57,220 nucleotides of DNA from Bacteroidales bacterium (GCA_017437125.1 JAFSBV010000005.1:1-57220); one strand, 5' to 3'. Shown: positions 44,490 through 53,472, numbered from the stretch's first letter. Program-made: numbers and translations. Notes: generated by a model not told the origin, from the sequence alone.

Positions 44490-44837
44490 TTATTCGGCCT
44501 TCTTGCAGTCAACGCATGTGCTGTCGCAACCTGCCTTCTTCTCGCAGCACTGCTTGTCACCATGCTTCTCGCACTTCTTGTCGCAGCCCTCTGCCTTCTC
44601 GCACTTCTTGTCGCAAGCATTGTCGCAAGATTTATCGCATGCCTTGTCACATGCCTCATCGCATGTTCCAGCAGCGTCACAGCAATCATCAGCAGCCTTA
44701 GTGCATCCGTCGCAATCAGCGCAGTCAGCACATTCGGTCTTATCGCATGCAGCCTTGTCAGAACCATTGTTGCATGCACATGAAACAGCAGCCACCATTG
44801 CAGCCGCCATAGCCAGAGTCATAAGGAACTTCTTCAT
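44490..44837 (-). CDS. cysteine-rich lipoprotein, metal-binding candidate
   Basis: This 115-residue protein has a lipoprotein-like signal (MAAAMVAAVSC) and a mature part with about 22 Cys residues, mostly in C-D-K-x-C, C-x-x-C and CC patterns (for example CADCADCDGC, CDKACDKSC). Lys and Asp/Glu fill the gaps and hydrophobic residues are almost absent, so the mature protein cannot have a normal hydrophobic core. This suggests a metallothionein-like metal binder or a disulfide-rich surface peptide. I do not recognise a named family. It has its own promoter (TATATTTG at 44879-44886, CTTG 20 bases upstream) and terminator. The ATG at 44837 is preferred over one two codons earlier. Confidence 0.75.
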   Translation of the reverse strand: MKKFLMTLAMAAAMVAAVSCACNNGSDKAACDKTECADCADCDGCTKAADDCCDAAGTCDEACDKACDKSCDNACDKKCEKAEGCDKKCEKHGDKQCCEKKAGCDSTCVDCKKAE

Positions 44838-44878
44838 AATCACTACATTTTTAATCGTTTGACTTAAACACTATCTGA

Positions 44879-44910
44879 CAAATATAGAAACTTGTCAGCA
44901 AAATCACAAG
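44879..44910 (-). promoter_or_regulatory. promoter of the Cys-rich lipoprotein gene
   Basis: CTTG (44907-44910), a 20-base spacer and TATATTTG (44879-44886) on the minus strand match the consensus with one mismatch. The leader is about 35 bases. Confidence 0.6.
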
Positions 44911-44928
44911 AAAGAGGCGGCAAAATAT

Positions 44929-45420
44929 CTAACGGTCAAGCTCGAACACCTCCATATCATGGATTCTTCCGTCATCGATATGGAACCGCAAGGCAGTCCT
45001 GACGACATGGAATCCCTGGATTCCGGCAGCACCCGGATTTATCACCAGCATATCCCTTTTCGGATCACGTACGACCTTCAGGATATGGGAATGGCCGCAT
45101 ACGAATATGTCCGGCCTGTATTCGTCGATGAGCCTGCGCGCCCTCGGGTCATATCTTCCGGGATATCCGCCGATATGGGTCATAAGCACCTTCATTCCTT
45201 CACATTCGAAGAAGCGGTGGAGAGGATGAGTGAAGCGGAGATCGTGGTTGTCGCAGTTTCCCGCCACGCCTTTGAGAGGCTTGAAGGCGGCGATGGCGGC
45301 AGCCAGGTCAAGCCCTCCCCCGAAGTCTCCCGCGTGCCATATTTCATCCACCGGCTGGAGGAATTCCCTGAAAGGCTCGTCGAAGACCCCGTGCGTATCG
45401 GATATGAGACCTATATACAT
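44929..45420 (-). CDS. YfcE/MJ0936-type metallophosphoesterase
   Basis: This 163-residue cytoplasmic protein has the full set of calcineurin-type metal-binding motifs: SDTHG (about 7), AGDFGGG (about 30), GNCDNHD (about 54), THIGG (about 80) and GHSH (about 108). Proteins of this size hydrolyse phosphodiesters or cyclic nucleotides in vitro; the natural substrate is usually undefined. It starts two bases after the NagX-like gene upstream, so the two form an operon. There is no signal peptide. Confidence 0.92.
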   Translation of the reverse strand: MYIGLISDTHGVFDEPFREFLQPVDEIWHAGDFGGGLDLAAAIAAFKPLKGVAGNCDNHDLRFTHPLHRFFECEGMKVLMTHIGGYPGRYDPRARRLIDEYRPDIFVCGHSHILKVVRDPKRDMLVINPGAAGIQGFHVVRTALRFHIDDGRIHDMEVFELDR

Positions 45421-45422
45421 GA

Positions 45423-46508
45423 TTACAAGCTGATTACGATCTTCTTCTTATAGAGTATGATGCCGACGGCCATATGCAGAAGCATGAACAGCACGGCATA
45501 GAGCAGCGACATCCACTCATTCACGCCGAATATGGCGGAATAGTTCCATCCGATGATCGAAGATATGGTAATGGAGAGGATAATGGACATGACATACAGA
45601 GGGAGAGGGTTCATTCCCATCGCCCTGAACGGCATGAACGGCTTTTCCCATCCCCTCCTGTCTATCAGGTAAGAAAGAACCGACAGGACCAGATATGCCC
45701 AGCCGGCTGTGAGGCATACATATGAAACGGACCACAGAGGCTTGTTTACAGGAATCCAGATCTTCAGTATCTGAGACAGGACGAGAAGGACGGCTGCAAA
45801 AGTCGCGAGACGGACTTCGACAGACACCTTGGAAGAACTCTGATTACGGACGATATGTCCTGTCAAGAAGCCGAGAAGGGCGGTACATGTGCCTGTAAGC
45901 ACTCCCAGAAGGCCTTCAGGATCGAAAGGAGCCCTCGTGCCGTCTGCGAATGAATAACCGTGGTAAACATGATTCTCTCCTATCAGGGCTACATCAAGCC
46001 TGCGGGCGAAGCATCCCTCGAGGGTGAATGCTCCCTCAGGTCCGGCAAAGGCCAGAAGCAGGCCGACATGAGCAGCAGCAAGGCATATCATCGCTGCAAT
46101 GATGCGCGCAGGGGTCTTGAGCCACAGGGCAAGGAAGGAAGCGGCTACATAACAGAGAGCGATTCTCTGAAGCACGCCGAATATCCTCAGATGCTCCAGC
46201 CAGCCGGCAGGATAGAACGGGAAGGCATTGAGAAGGACTCCTATAAGGAATATCAGCGCTCCCCTCTTGAGGATCTTCTTCGAGGCATCCGCATTGACCG
46301 ACTTATATTTCGAAAGCGAGAATGCCATGGACGTTCCCACACAGAAGAGGAAGAACGGAAAGACAAGGTCGGTCGGGGTGCAGCCGTCCCATGCGGCATG
46401 ACGCAGAGGCGGGAAGATGCAGCTCCATGATCCGGGATTATTGACGATGACCATCAGAGCGACAGTAAGTCCCCTGAGGACATCCAGAGAAACGTATCGA
46501 TTTTTCAT
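45423..46508 (-). CDS. NagX/heparan-alpha-glucosaminide acetyltransferase-like membrane protein
   Basis: This 361-residue protein has about ten membrane segments. The N-terminal motif MKNRYVSLDVLRGLTVALMV, then NNPGSW and TPTDLVFPFFLFCVGTSMAFSL, is the signature of the DUF5009/HGSNAT family, in which NagX-type proteins acetylate or transport amino sugars such as GlcNAc. The frame extends to 46538 with a non-ATG start, but the ATG at 46508 begins the family motif. A -7 element TATATTTG lies at 46534-46541. Its promoter is divergent to that of rsmE, whose own box TATCTTTG is at 46566-46573. It is co-transcribed with the phosphoesterase. Confidence 0.87.
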   Translation of the reverse strand: MKNRYVSLDVLRGLTVALMVIVNNPGSWSCIFPPLRHAAWDGCTPTDLVFPFFLFCVGTSMAFSLSKYKSVNADASKKILKRGALIFLIGVLLNAFPFYPAGWLEHLRIFGVLQRIALCYVAASFLALWLKTPARIIAAMICLAAAHVGLLLAFAGPEGAFTLEGCFARRLDVALIGENHVYHGYSFADGTRAPFDPEGLLGVLTGTCTALLGFLTGHIVRNQSSSKVSVEVRLATFAAVLLVLSQILKIWIPVNKPLWSVSYVCLTAGWAYLVLSVLSYLIDRRGWEKPFMPFRAMGMNPLPLYVMSIILSITISSIIGWNYSAIFGVNEWMSLLYAVLFMLLHMAVGIILYKKKIVISL

Positions 46509-46591
46509 AAGCGCAGGTTTTGTCAAACACTTCTGCAAATATAACGTTTTGCCCGAAACAATTTCTATCTTTGCCGTTCAAATGTACAGGC

Positions 46592-47350
46592 ATGGAACTT
46601 TTCTACTCTAACGACATAAACGGCAGCATATGCCGCCTGAATCAGGATGAATCAGGACACTGCGTGAAGGTACTGAGACATCGCTGCGGTGATGAGATAT
46701 CGGTGATCGACGGCTGCGGCACTCTCTTCAGATGCCGCATCACTTCGGACAGTCCGAAAGGAGTCGAGGCCATGGTACTTTCTTCGGAAGAAGGCTGGGG
46801 CTCGCATCCTTACCGCCTCCATATGGCCGTATGCCCGACCAAGAACAACGACAGATACGAATGGTTTGCTGAAAAGGCCTGCGAGACGGGTATAGACGAG
46901 ATCACCCCTGTCATAGGCGAGCATTCGGAAAGGCGCGTGTTCAAGACAGCACGACTCGAGAAGATCCTTATCAGTGCGGCAAAGCAGTCGCTGAAGGCCG
47001 CCATACCTGCCGTACATGAACCGATGTCCGTAAAGGAATTCATCTCCACATACGGCTGCTCCGAGCCCGCTTCTGACCGGAGCGGAGAGCCGCTGAAAAT
47101 GATTGCATATTGCTTTGAAGATGAGAGGATTCCGCGCAGAAGCATCCGGGAGGTACTTGAGGAACATGCCCGCAACAACGGTACCGGTGAGATCATCATC
47201 CTGATAGGACCGGAAGGTGATTTCTCGCACGCAGAAGCTGAGATGGCCCTTGCTCACGGATTCATTCCTGTTCACCTCGGGGCATCACGTCTCCGCACCG
47301 AGACCGCAGCCCTCACCGCTGTCTCAGCCGTATATTTCCAGAATATGTAA
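46592..47350 (+). CDS. rsmE: 16S rRNA (uracil1498-N3)-methyltransferase RsmE
   Basis: RsmE methylates U1498 of 16S rRNA in the assembled 30S subunit, using S-adenosylmethionine. The 252-residue protein shows the N-terminal PUA-like domain (HCVKVLRHRCGDEISVIDGCG) and the SPOUT knot with IILIGPEGDFSHAEAEMA and LGASRLRTETAALTAVSAVY. The ATG at 46592 is preferred because the -7 box TATCTTTG lies at 46566-46573, downstream of the earlier frame start. It converges with tsaC, the two stop codons being adjacent. Confidence 0.94.
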   Translation: MELFYSNDINGSICRLNQDESGHCVKVLRHRCGDEISVIDGCGTLFRCRITSDSPKGVEAMVLSSEEGWGSHPYRLHMAVCPTKNNDRYEWFAEKACETGIDEITPVIGEHSERRVFKTARLEKILISAAKQSLKAAIPAVHEPMSVKEFISTYGCSEPASDRSGEPLKMIAYCFEDERIPRRSIREVLEEHARNNGTGEIIILIGPEGDFSHAEAEMALAHGFIPVHLGASRLRTETAALTAVSAVYFQNM

Positions 47351-47914
47351 TTACTTTCGGATTATTTCGATGGAATAGTCCAGGCCGACCTTTATGATCG
47401 AAGAGGCACGGCCGGTGGAACCACGTTCCAGGGAAGGATCGACGATATGGTCAACTGAGGATCTGATCTCCTCGGATATTTCGCCGAATTTTTTTGGAGC
47501 AGGCTCTCCCGATATGTTCGCCGATGTTGACACCAGCGGACGGCCGAGCTTGTAAACAAGCTTCTGACAAAAGTCCATCATCGGGATGCGGATGCCGACA
47601 GAACCGTCCTCGGCCACTGTGTTGGGCGCAAGGCCGACCGCACCTGGATATATGATGGTCATAGGCTTGTCATTGACCTCGACCAGCTGTACGGCCATTT
47701 CGGGAACTTCCTTTACATATCGGCATATCATATCCATATCGCTTGCAAGAAGGACAAGGGACTTGCTGTCCGCACGACGCTTGATTTCATATACCTTCGC
47801 CACAGCTGACTCGTTTGTCGCATCGCAGCCGATTCCCCACACGGTGTCTGTAGGATAGAGTATGATTCCTCCGGAGCGGAGTACTTCCAGGGCTTTGTTT
47901 ATTGCTTCCGTCAT
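47351..47914 (-). CDS. tsaC: L-threonylcarbamoyladenylate synthase (YrdC/Sua5)
   Basis: This 187-residue cytoplasmic enzyme makes threonylcarbamoyl-AMP from Thr, bicarbonate and ATP for the t6A37 tRNA modification. It has the YrdC core: GGIILYPTDTVWGIGCDATNESAV, KRRADSKSLVLLA, then GSVGIRIP and RPLVSTSANISGEPAP. The length is that of a stand-alone TsaC without the Sua5 C-terminal domain. Its ATG overlaps the stop of the EEP gene by four bases (ATGA), so translation is coupled. Confidence 0.93.
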   Translation of the reverse strand: MTEAINKALEVLRSGGIILYPTDTVWGIGCDATNESAVAKVYEIKRRADSKSLVLLASDMDMICRYVKEVPEMAVQLVEVNDKPMTIIYPGAVGLAPNTVAEDGSVGIRIPMMDFCQKLVYKLGRPLVSTSANISGEPAPKKFGEISEEIRSSVDHIVDPSLERGSTGRASSIIKVGLDYSIEIIRK

Positions 47915-48996
47915 ATTTCGATTTCAGTTATTACAGGATAATGGTCGGAGAACGGCACACGAGGAATGTCATGCGACACGGCCCGGTAATGGTCAGGGAA
48001 AAGGACATAGTCGATCCTGAGCATAGGCCACAGAAGGGCGTATGTAGCACCCATGCCGTCACCGGCTTCGACGAAGGCATCCTTCCTGCCGCGTGTCATG
48101 CGATAATATGTGTATGACATCGGATTGTCATTGAAATCGCCGCAGACGAATGACTCGACCGGGCAGTTCTCGATATCTTCGAAAACCTTGTCCACCTGCT
48201 TCGGACGACGGGTGATGGAACGTTTCATCTTGGTTCCCGTTTCCGCCACAAACGTGCTGTCATGATCCGCCAGGGCCCTGACAAGACCGGTGAGAGAGAT
48301 GTTGTAGCTCTCGAAATGGCAATTGTACATCCTGAATCTGCGGTCATGCACCTCATAATCGGTATATATCGCAAGGTTCGCGCTTTCGTCAAACTTTATC
48401 TTTCCTTTTCCTTTCACCGGGAAACGGCTCAATGTCACGTTTCCGCTCGAACCTCCGTGTTCGGTGAAGAGGTAATATTCGGCATTATAGTCGCGGAAAT
48501 GCCTTGCAAGATAGTCTCTTATCCTGGCCGCATCCCTGACATGGAATTCCTGCAGGCAGATAATGTCGGCCTCCTGTTCCCTGATGAAACGGAATACCGA
48601 ATCGATGCAGTCCTTGCGGCTGTCTATCCCGGCATCCTTGTCCTGCATGGCGAAACGGCCCACGTTCCATGTCATGACCTTGACCATCCTTTCCGAAACA
48701 GGCTGGTCGATGGCTTCATCAGAATTGAATTGAAGATAGCGTCCTATGAAGAAGAATGAAGGCAGGAGGGCCAGAAGCGGAATCACGAACGAGCGTGACT
48801 TCCTCTTGACCGCCCAGAGCAGTAGAAGCAGGTTCAGCGTCATGAGGGGCACGAAGAATATGCCGGAAAGCGAAACCAGCCATATCTTCGCAGGATTTAT
48901 GACAATGGACAGGTACGACAGCGCGAGAAGCGCCGCCACGATCAGCATCAGGAAACGTGACGTGATGCCGAAAAACCTGTTCCTTTTCTTCGCCAT
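47911..48996 (-). CDS. membrane-anchored endonuclease/exonuclease/phosphatase family protein
   Basis: This 361-residue protein has three N-terminal membrane segments (about 12-90) and a C-terminal EEP hydrolase domain. Domain landmarks are MTWNVGRF, IICLQEFHV (metal-binding Glu), CGDFNDNPMSYTYYRM and the final DHYPVITE with the catalytic His. EEP proteins of this membrane type probably cleave phosphodiester or phospholipid-like substrates, but none can be named. It lies upstream of and overlaps tsaC, and follows the rhomboid gene, which ends 7 bases upstream of it. Confidence 0.88.
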   Translation of the reverse strand: MAKKRNRFFGITSRFLMLIVAALLALSYLSIVINPAKIWLVSLSGIFFVPLMTLNLLLLLWAVKRKSRSFVIPLLALLPSFFFIGRYLQFNSDEAIDQPVSERMVKVMTWNVGRFAMQDKDAGIDSRKDCIDSVFRFIREQEADIICLQEFHVRDAARIRDYLARHFRDYNAEYYLFTEHGGSSGNVTLSRFPVKGKGKIKFDESANLAIYTDYEVHDRRFRMYNCHFESYNISLTGLVRALADHDSTFVAETGTKMKRSITRRPKQVDKVFEDIENCPVESFVCGDFNDNPMSYTYYRMTRGRKDAFVEAGDGMGATYALLWPMLRIDYVLFPDHYRAVSHDIPRVPFSDHYPVITEIEI

Positions 48997-49003
48997 ATAT
49001 CCG

Positions 49004-49708
49004 TCAGTCCATCCTGCTGTAGAGGGTTCTTTTCTTCTTCCAGTACCATATGAGGAGGAATCCGAAGATCAGTCCTCCGAGGTGTGCGAAATGGGCGATT
49101 CCACCGCCTGTTCCTGTCACTCCGGTAAGGAGTTCGATGCCGGCGAATATGAGGACGAACCACTTGGCCTTCATCGATATAGGCGGGAATATGAGAGTGA
49201 GGACAGAGTCAGGATAAAGCATCGCATATCCCATGAGCACTCCGTAAATGGCTCCCGAAGCACCTACAGTAGGGGTCATCTTCACGGCATGGATGGCAGA
49301 AAGGGCTGCTCCGGAACCTTCCGCAGCCTGACTCATGTACGACTGCATCTGTATCCATTCGACACCTGTATGGATGAGGGCTGCGCCTATGCCGGTCACG
49401 AAATAGAATATGAGGAACTTCTTCGTGCCCCAGACTCTTTCAAGCACGCTTCCGAATATGTACAGGGTGTACATATTGAAGAAAAGATGCCAGAATCCGC
49501 CATGCATGAACATGTGCGTCACCGGCTGCCACCAATGGAAGAAAGGTGAAGTCGGGTAAAAGAGTGCGAATGTCTCATACATGAAGTTCTCGTTCAGAGA
49601 AGTCATTATCATGATGAGCACATTGATGATGATGATGTTCTTTATCGCTGTCGGTACATTGGCCATGAAGCCTCTGCCGCCTCGGTTGTCATATGAATAA
49701 TAGCTCAT
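49004..49708 (-). CDS. rhomboid family intramembrane serine protease
   Basis: This 234-residue protein has six membrane segments and the rhomboid active site: GASGAIYG with the catalytic Ser (about 145) and the C-terminal IAHFAHLGGLIFG with the catalytic His. The first loop contains HMFMHGGFWHLFFNMYTLYIFG, the typical H-x-x-x-x-H-x-x-x-N pattern. It is intact and likely active against membrane proteins. The ATG at 49708 lies 8 bases after the mutL stop; an earlier in-frame start would overlap mutL. It is part of a minus-strand run with mutL and the EEP gene. Confidence 0.93.
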   Translation of the reverse strand: MSYYSYDNRGGRGFMANVPTAIKNIIIINVLIMIMTSLNENFMYETFALFYPTSPFFHWWQPVTHMFMHGGFWHLFFNMYTLYIFGSVLERVWGTKKFLIFYFVTGIGAALIHTGVEWIQMQSYMSQAAEGSGAALSAIHAVKMTPTVGASGAIYGVLMGYAMLYPDSVLTLIFPPISMKAKWFVLIFAGIELLTGVTGTGGGIAHFAHLGGLIFGFLLIWYWKKKRTLYSRMD

Positions 49709-49715
49709 GTCTATA

Positions 49716-51611
49716 TCAGAATTTCTTGTCAATTTCCTCAACAGGAATCAGGGACATTATCCTGCGTCCCGTACTGGTGTATTCTGCGTTTTCGCATTCA
49801 AAAAGACTGTCAATCAATCTCTGTGCCTCTGCCGGATCAGTGACAGTATCGCCGCTCAGAGCGCCAAGTCTGGCAAAACGTGATGCCATATTGGCAGCCA
49901 TCATTTCCGGAAGGGATGCATGATCCTCCGCAAGAATCAGCAGAAGATCCCCTATCATGGTCTGGACCTTTCCCGCCTCCGCACTGTAGCCTTCAGGCAC
50001 TCCGTTCACGACAAGGGTGTCAGTTCCGAACGGGGCGATGTCGAATCCGAGATCCGCAAGCATCTGCGAATGTTCGCTTATCAGGCACATGTTCTCCACT
50101 CCCACCTGCACGGTCACAGGGAAGAGTGCCGTCTGGGTGACATGCTCGTTTCCGGACATTGCCTTGAGGAAACGGTCGTAGAGGATACGTTCCATCGCAC
50201 GGCTTACATTGATGACCATCAGGCCTGAACGGCCGGTGGTGACGATATATTTGCCCTGAAGCGTCAGTATCGATCTGCCCGGCATGAGCTTGTCCTCGAA
50301 AAGCTTTCCGTAGTCATCTCTCTTCTCGATGAAACGGCCGGCTCCATATCCGCTGCCATGCCTTGCAGGCTCTTCGTCAAAGCCCTGACCGGAACGGGTC
50401 CAGTCATTACTGAAGAGCTCCCTTCCAGGCGCACTTCCAGCCCCTGGTACGAATGAATTGTCGAACGGCGATGATTCTGACGGAAAGCCGTCGTTGTCGA
50501 ACGGATTATATGAACTGTCAAGCCCCGGCTGCGGTTCGCTGACAGGACGGAATTCGTCGAAATTCTTTCCGAACGCCGGTATGTCCGGAACTCCCTCACG
50601 GTCGAAGTCTATGCTTTCCCCGAAGGAATTCTTTCCGAGGGTCTCCCTTATGCAGGCGTACAGCACCTGGAATATGACACTGTCATCCTCGAACTTTATC
50701 TCTGTCTTGGTAGGATGGATATTCACATCCATCGACTGAGGATCCACATTCAGATATATGAAATATGTCGGAGTCAGACCCTCCGGGATAAGGTTCTCAT
50801 AGGCCTTCATCACTGCCTTGTGGAGATACGGGCTGCGGAAATAGCGTCCGTTGACGAAGAAATACTGGTTGCCGAGACCTTTCTTCGCTGAATCGGGACG
50901 GCCCACAAATCCGTATATCTGCGTCACCGAAGTGTCTGCGCTTATATCGACCACCTCCTTCGCCACATTCGGTCCAAGGATATCCTGGATCCTGAATTTC
51001 AGGGACTTGGCCGGTCTGAGCACATATATGTCCTTGCCGTTGTGGGTAAGCGTGAGGCCGATCTGCGGTACTGTCAGGGCGACATGTATGAATTCGGTCA
51101 CGATATGCTTGAATTCCACATTGTCCGATTTAAGGAACTTCCGTCTTGCGGGAACATTGTAGAAAAGGTTCCTTACGCTGAAGTTCGCGCCTCGCGGTGC
51201 AGCGGTCTCGATTGTGGAAAGATGCTGAGAATCAGCGAAATCCACCTGACACCCCACCTCATCATCCTCACGACGGGTCTTGAGAGTGACTTCCGCTACA
51301 GCGGCTATGGAAGCCAGCGCTTCGCCTCGGAAGCCGTAGGTCATAATATTCTGCAGATCCTCCGCACTTCTGAGCTTCGACGTCGCATGTCTCTCGAAGC
51401 AGAGCACTGCCTGATCAGGAGACATTCCGCATCCGTTGTCAATGACCTGGATAAGCGTCCTTCCGGCATCCTGGATCACCACTGTGATCTGATCGGCACC
51501 GGCATCGACGGCATTCTCCATAAGCTCCTTCACCACGGACGCAGGTCTCTGCACGACCTCTCCCGCGGCGATCATGTTAGCTATATTGCTTGGTAAAATC
51601 CTTATATCCAT
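49716..51611 (-). CDS. mutL: DNA mismatch repair protein MutL
   Basis: MutL links mismatch recognition to strand incision and excision. The 631-residue protein has the GHKL ATPase motifs ELMENAVDAGADQITVVI, VIDNGCGM, ATSKL and YGFRGEALASI, then GTIVxVRDLFYNVPARRKFLKS-like sequence in NFSVRNLFYNVPARRKFLK. A C-terminal dimerisation domain follows a variable linker of about 330-430 rich in Pro/Ser/Gly. The endonuclease motif DQHAAxERIxYE is replaced by VINVSRAMERILYDRF, so nuclease function should be judged carefully. It follows the small membrane protein gene by one base and precedes the rhomboid gene. Confidence 0.94.
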   Translation of the reverse strand: MDIRILPSNIANMIAAGEVVQRPASVVKELMENAVDAGADQITVVIQDAGRTLIQVIDNGCGMSPDQAVLCFERHATSKLRSAEDLQNIMTYGFRGEALASIAAVAEVTLKTRREDDEVGCQVDFADSQHLSTIETAAPRGANFSVRNLFYNVPARRKFLKSDNVEFKHIVTEFIHVALTVPQIGLTLTHNGKDIYVLRPAKSLKFRIQDILGPNVAKEVVDISADTSVTQIYGFVGRPDSAKKGLGNQYFFVNGRYFRSPYLHKAVMKAYENLIPEGLTPTYFIYLNVDPQSMDVNIHPTKTEIKFEDDSVIFQVLYACIRETLGKNSFGESIDFDREGVPDIPAFGKNFDEFRPVSEPQPGLDSSYNPFDNDGFPSESSPFDNSFVPGAGSAPGRELFSNDWTRSGQGFDEEPARHGSGYGAGRFIEKRDDYGKLFEDKLMPGRSILTLQGKYIVTTGRSGLMVINVSRAMERILYDRFLKAMSGNEHVTQTALFPVTVQVGVENMCLISEHSQMLADLGFDIAPFGTDTLVVNGVPEGYSAEAGKVQTMIGDLLLILAEDHASLPEMMAANMASRFARLGALSGDTVTDPAEAQRLIDSLFECENAEYTSTGRRIMSLIPVEEIDKKF

Positions 51612-51612
51612 A

Positions 51613-51921
51613 TCACTTGGTCATGGAATCGATCAGGAGAGGAAAATATCTGTAAACCAGATATACAACCGCAAAAAGAAGGATCATGGTAACGATGCCT
51701 ATGACCTTCTGATTACGTCCTATCTCCTTGGTTCTCTGATAGTTTCCATCACGGAAGCTACCCTTCACATGCTGTCCCGGAACATATTTTCCTTCTTCCT
51801 TCGGCTTTGTGAAGTCTCCGTACTTCTTTCTTCTCTCTTCTGCCTCCGGATCATAGAAGCGCGGCCTGTAGTTGAACTTGCGCACCTCCTGCGTTCCGAA
51901 AAAATTGAAGCTGAATCCCAT
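51613..51921 (-). CDS. small membrane protein of unknown function
   Basis: This 102-residue protein has a charged, Tyr-rich N-terminal part (KFNYRPRFYDPEAEERRKK) and one C-terminal membrane segment (VIGIVTMILLFAVVYLVYRY). Similar small proteins sit in front of mutL in other Bacteroidales, but no function is known to me. It is the first gene of the mutL run; the gap to mutL is one base. A -7 element TAAATTTG (51971-51978) lies about 50 bases upstream. Confidence 0.8.
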   Translation of the reverse strand: MGFSFNFFGTQEVRKFNYRPRFYDPEAEERRKKYGDFTKPKEEGKYVPGQHVKGSFRDGNYQRTKEIGRNQKVIGIVTMILLFAVVYLVYRYFPLLIDSMTK

Positions 51922-52066
51922 AATATAATGTCTTTAGTTTCTTATCAACCCATTCACGTGGTATAAAAAGCAAATTTAAGGTTTTTTATTTACATTTGTG
52001 GAAATTATTTGAATTGATGAGCCATATGGAGACAGGTTTGCTCTATATGGATTTAAATTTACCGCT

Positions 52067-52561
52067 ATGGATTTAAGGATAGGAAACGGATATGACGTAC
52101 ATGCCCTGGCACCGGGGCTGCCACTCTGGCTTGGTGGGATACAGGTGGAAAGCCCTATAGGATGCATCGCTCATTCTGACGGCGATGTCGCGATTCATGC
52201 ATTGTGCGACGCGATTTTAGGATCTCTCGCACTTGGAGACATAGGCAAGCATTTCCCCGACACATCAGACGAATTCAAAGGCATCGACAGCAAGATTCTG
52301 CTGCGGAGAGTCATGGAGCTGATAACGAAGGATGGCTGGCATGTGGTCAATGCCGACATCACCATAGCCATGCAGAAGCCGAAGCTGGCTCCTTACATCG
52401 TACCTATGCGCGAGTGTCTCGCCTCTGTGATGGGATGCTCTGTCGGACAGGTATCCGTAAAGGCCACAACAACCGAAAAGCTCGGATTTGTCGGACGAAG
52501 CGAGGGCTGCGAGGTATATGCAGTCGTGCTTCTCGGCAGATATGACGAAACCTTTGAATAG
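52067..52561 (+). CDS. ispF: 2-C-methyl-D-erythritol 2,4-cyclodiphosphate synthase
   Basis: IspF closes the cyclodiphosphate ring in the MEP pathway of isoprenoid synthesis. The 164-residue protein has the metal-binding DVHALAPG and HSDGDVAIHALCDAILGSLALGDIGKHFPD block, and the C-terminal ATTTEKLGFVGRSEG. Length and motif order are canonical. A -7 element TACATTTG (51991-51998) is nearby and divergent to that of the gene at 51921. The deformylase gene starts 6 bases after it. Confidence 0.95.
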   Translation: MDLRIGNGYDVHALAPGLPLWLGGIQVESPIGCIAHSDGDVAIHALCDAILGSLALGDIGKHFPDTSDEFKGIDSKILLRRVMELITKDGWHVVNADITIAMQKPKLAPYIVPMRECLASVMGCSVGQVSVKATTTEKLGFVGRSEGCEVYAVVLLGRYDETFE

Positions 52562-52567
52562 ACCATC

Positions 52568-53173
52568 ATGAAAAGAAGCACATTGTTCCTGATACTGGCG
52601 ATAGCACTATTCATCATCGTGAGAGGTTATATGCCGGACAAAGGCCCGGGAGGGTTCACCCCCGAAGAACGCTCGTTGATCAACGGCACAGACAGCATAT
52701 TCAGAGTCCTGACCATAGAGGACAGCCTTGACTATGCCGTGCTCCGTGCACCCAGCACCGATCTTTCACCGAGGACCATCAGGTCAAACGACTTCATGAC
52801 ACTCTGCCGGCTCATGCTCAGGACTGTCACCCACCCGTCGCAGGACGGAGTCGGCCTGGCTGCACCTCAGATAGGAATCAACCGCAGGGTGATCGCAGTC
52901 CAGCGCTTCGACAAGCCGGGAGAACCGTTCGAAGTCTATCCGAACATCAAGATCGTCTGGGCCTCGGACTCGCTGGCATACGGACCCGAGGGCTGCCTCT
53001 CTGTTCCTGACAGACGCGAGGAGGTCTTACGTTCACAGGAGATCATAGTGGAGTACGCCCTGACCCAGCATCCGAAATGGTCTGTGCGCGACACCGTCCG
53101 CGGATACACGGCCGTCATCTTCCAGCATGAAGTCGATCATCTTGACGGAATTCTCTACACCGACAGGCTGTAG
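52568..53173 (+). CDS. peptide deformylase-like protein with N-terminal signal anchor
   Basis: This 201-residue protein has all three deformylase motifs: GVGLAAPQ (motif I, about 95), EGCLSVP (motif II, about 143) and QHEVDHLDG (motif III, about 186), so the metal site is complete. Unlike cytoplasmic Def, it opens with LFLILAIALFIIVRG, a hydrophobic segment like a signal anchor, followed by about 60 extra residues. It would then act at the outer face of the inner membrane, where formyl-Met proteins are not expected; a different formyl or peptide substrate is possible. Alternatively the segment is a start-site artefact, but no ATG downstream precedes motif I closely enough. Confidence 0.8.
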   Translation: MKRSTLFLILAIALFIIVRGYMPDKGPGGFTPEERSLINGTDSIFRVLTIEDSLDYAVLRAPSTDLSPRTIRSNDFMTLCRLMLRTVTHPSQDGVGLAAPQIGINRRVIAVQRFDKPGEPFEVYPNIKIVWASDSLAYGPEGCLSVPDRREEVLRSQEIIVEYALTQHPKWSVRDTVRGYTAVIFQHEVDHLDGILYTDRL

Positions 53174-53215
53174 GTCTGGGTGGAAGAGGTGAGGGTCTGC
53201 GGTGAAGTTCTCGGC

Positions 53216-53259
53216 GAGGTTCTGCTGTGAGGTTCTGCTGTGAGGTTCTGCTGTGAGGT
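53216..53259 (+). repeat. 13-bp tandem repeat, 3.4 copies
   Basis: GAGGTTCTGCTGT is repeated directly at 53216, 53229 and 53242, followed by a partial copy. It lies between the deformylase gene and the tRNA genes. The rest of 53174-53472 shows no gene. The neighbouring GGTCTGGGTGGA also occurs upstream of RAYT 2 (near 33489). Confidence 0.85.
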
Positions 53260-53472
53260 GATTGAGCGACGACGGAGACTACGCGTAAATCACAAACAGC
53301 TGACAGTCAAGAAATTAACCGCCTATTGGTCAGCATTTTCACCCACCAACAGCCGAGCAAAACATTGATCTTCAGGCACTTACGCAACACACCCCCGATA
53401 ATCGAGCAACTGCCCCCAAAAGCCCCATTTATGTCTGACTATCTGATTTTTTCAAAATATTTAAACAAAAAT

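Noticed and set aside
44503-44862. Plus-strand Ser/His-rich frames opposite the Cys-rich gene
   Set aside because: They mirror the repetitive codons of the minus-strand gene, which has a lipoprotein signal, a promoter and a terminator.
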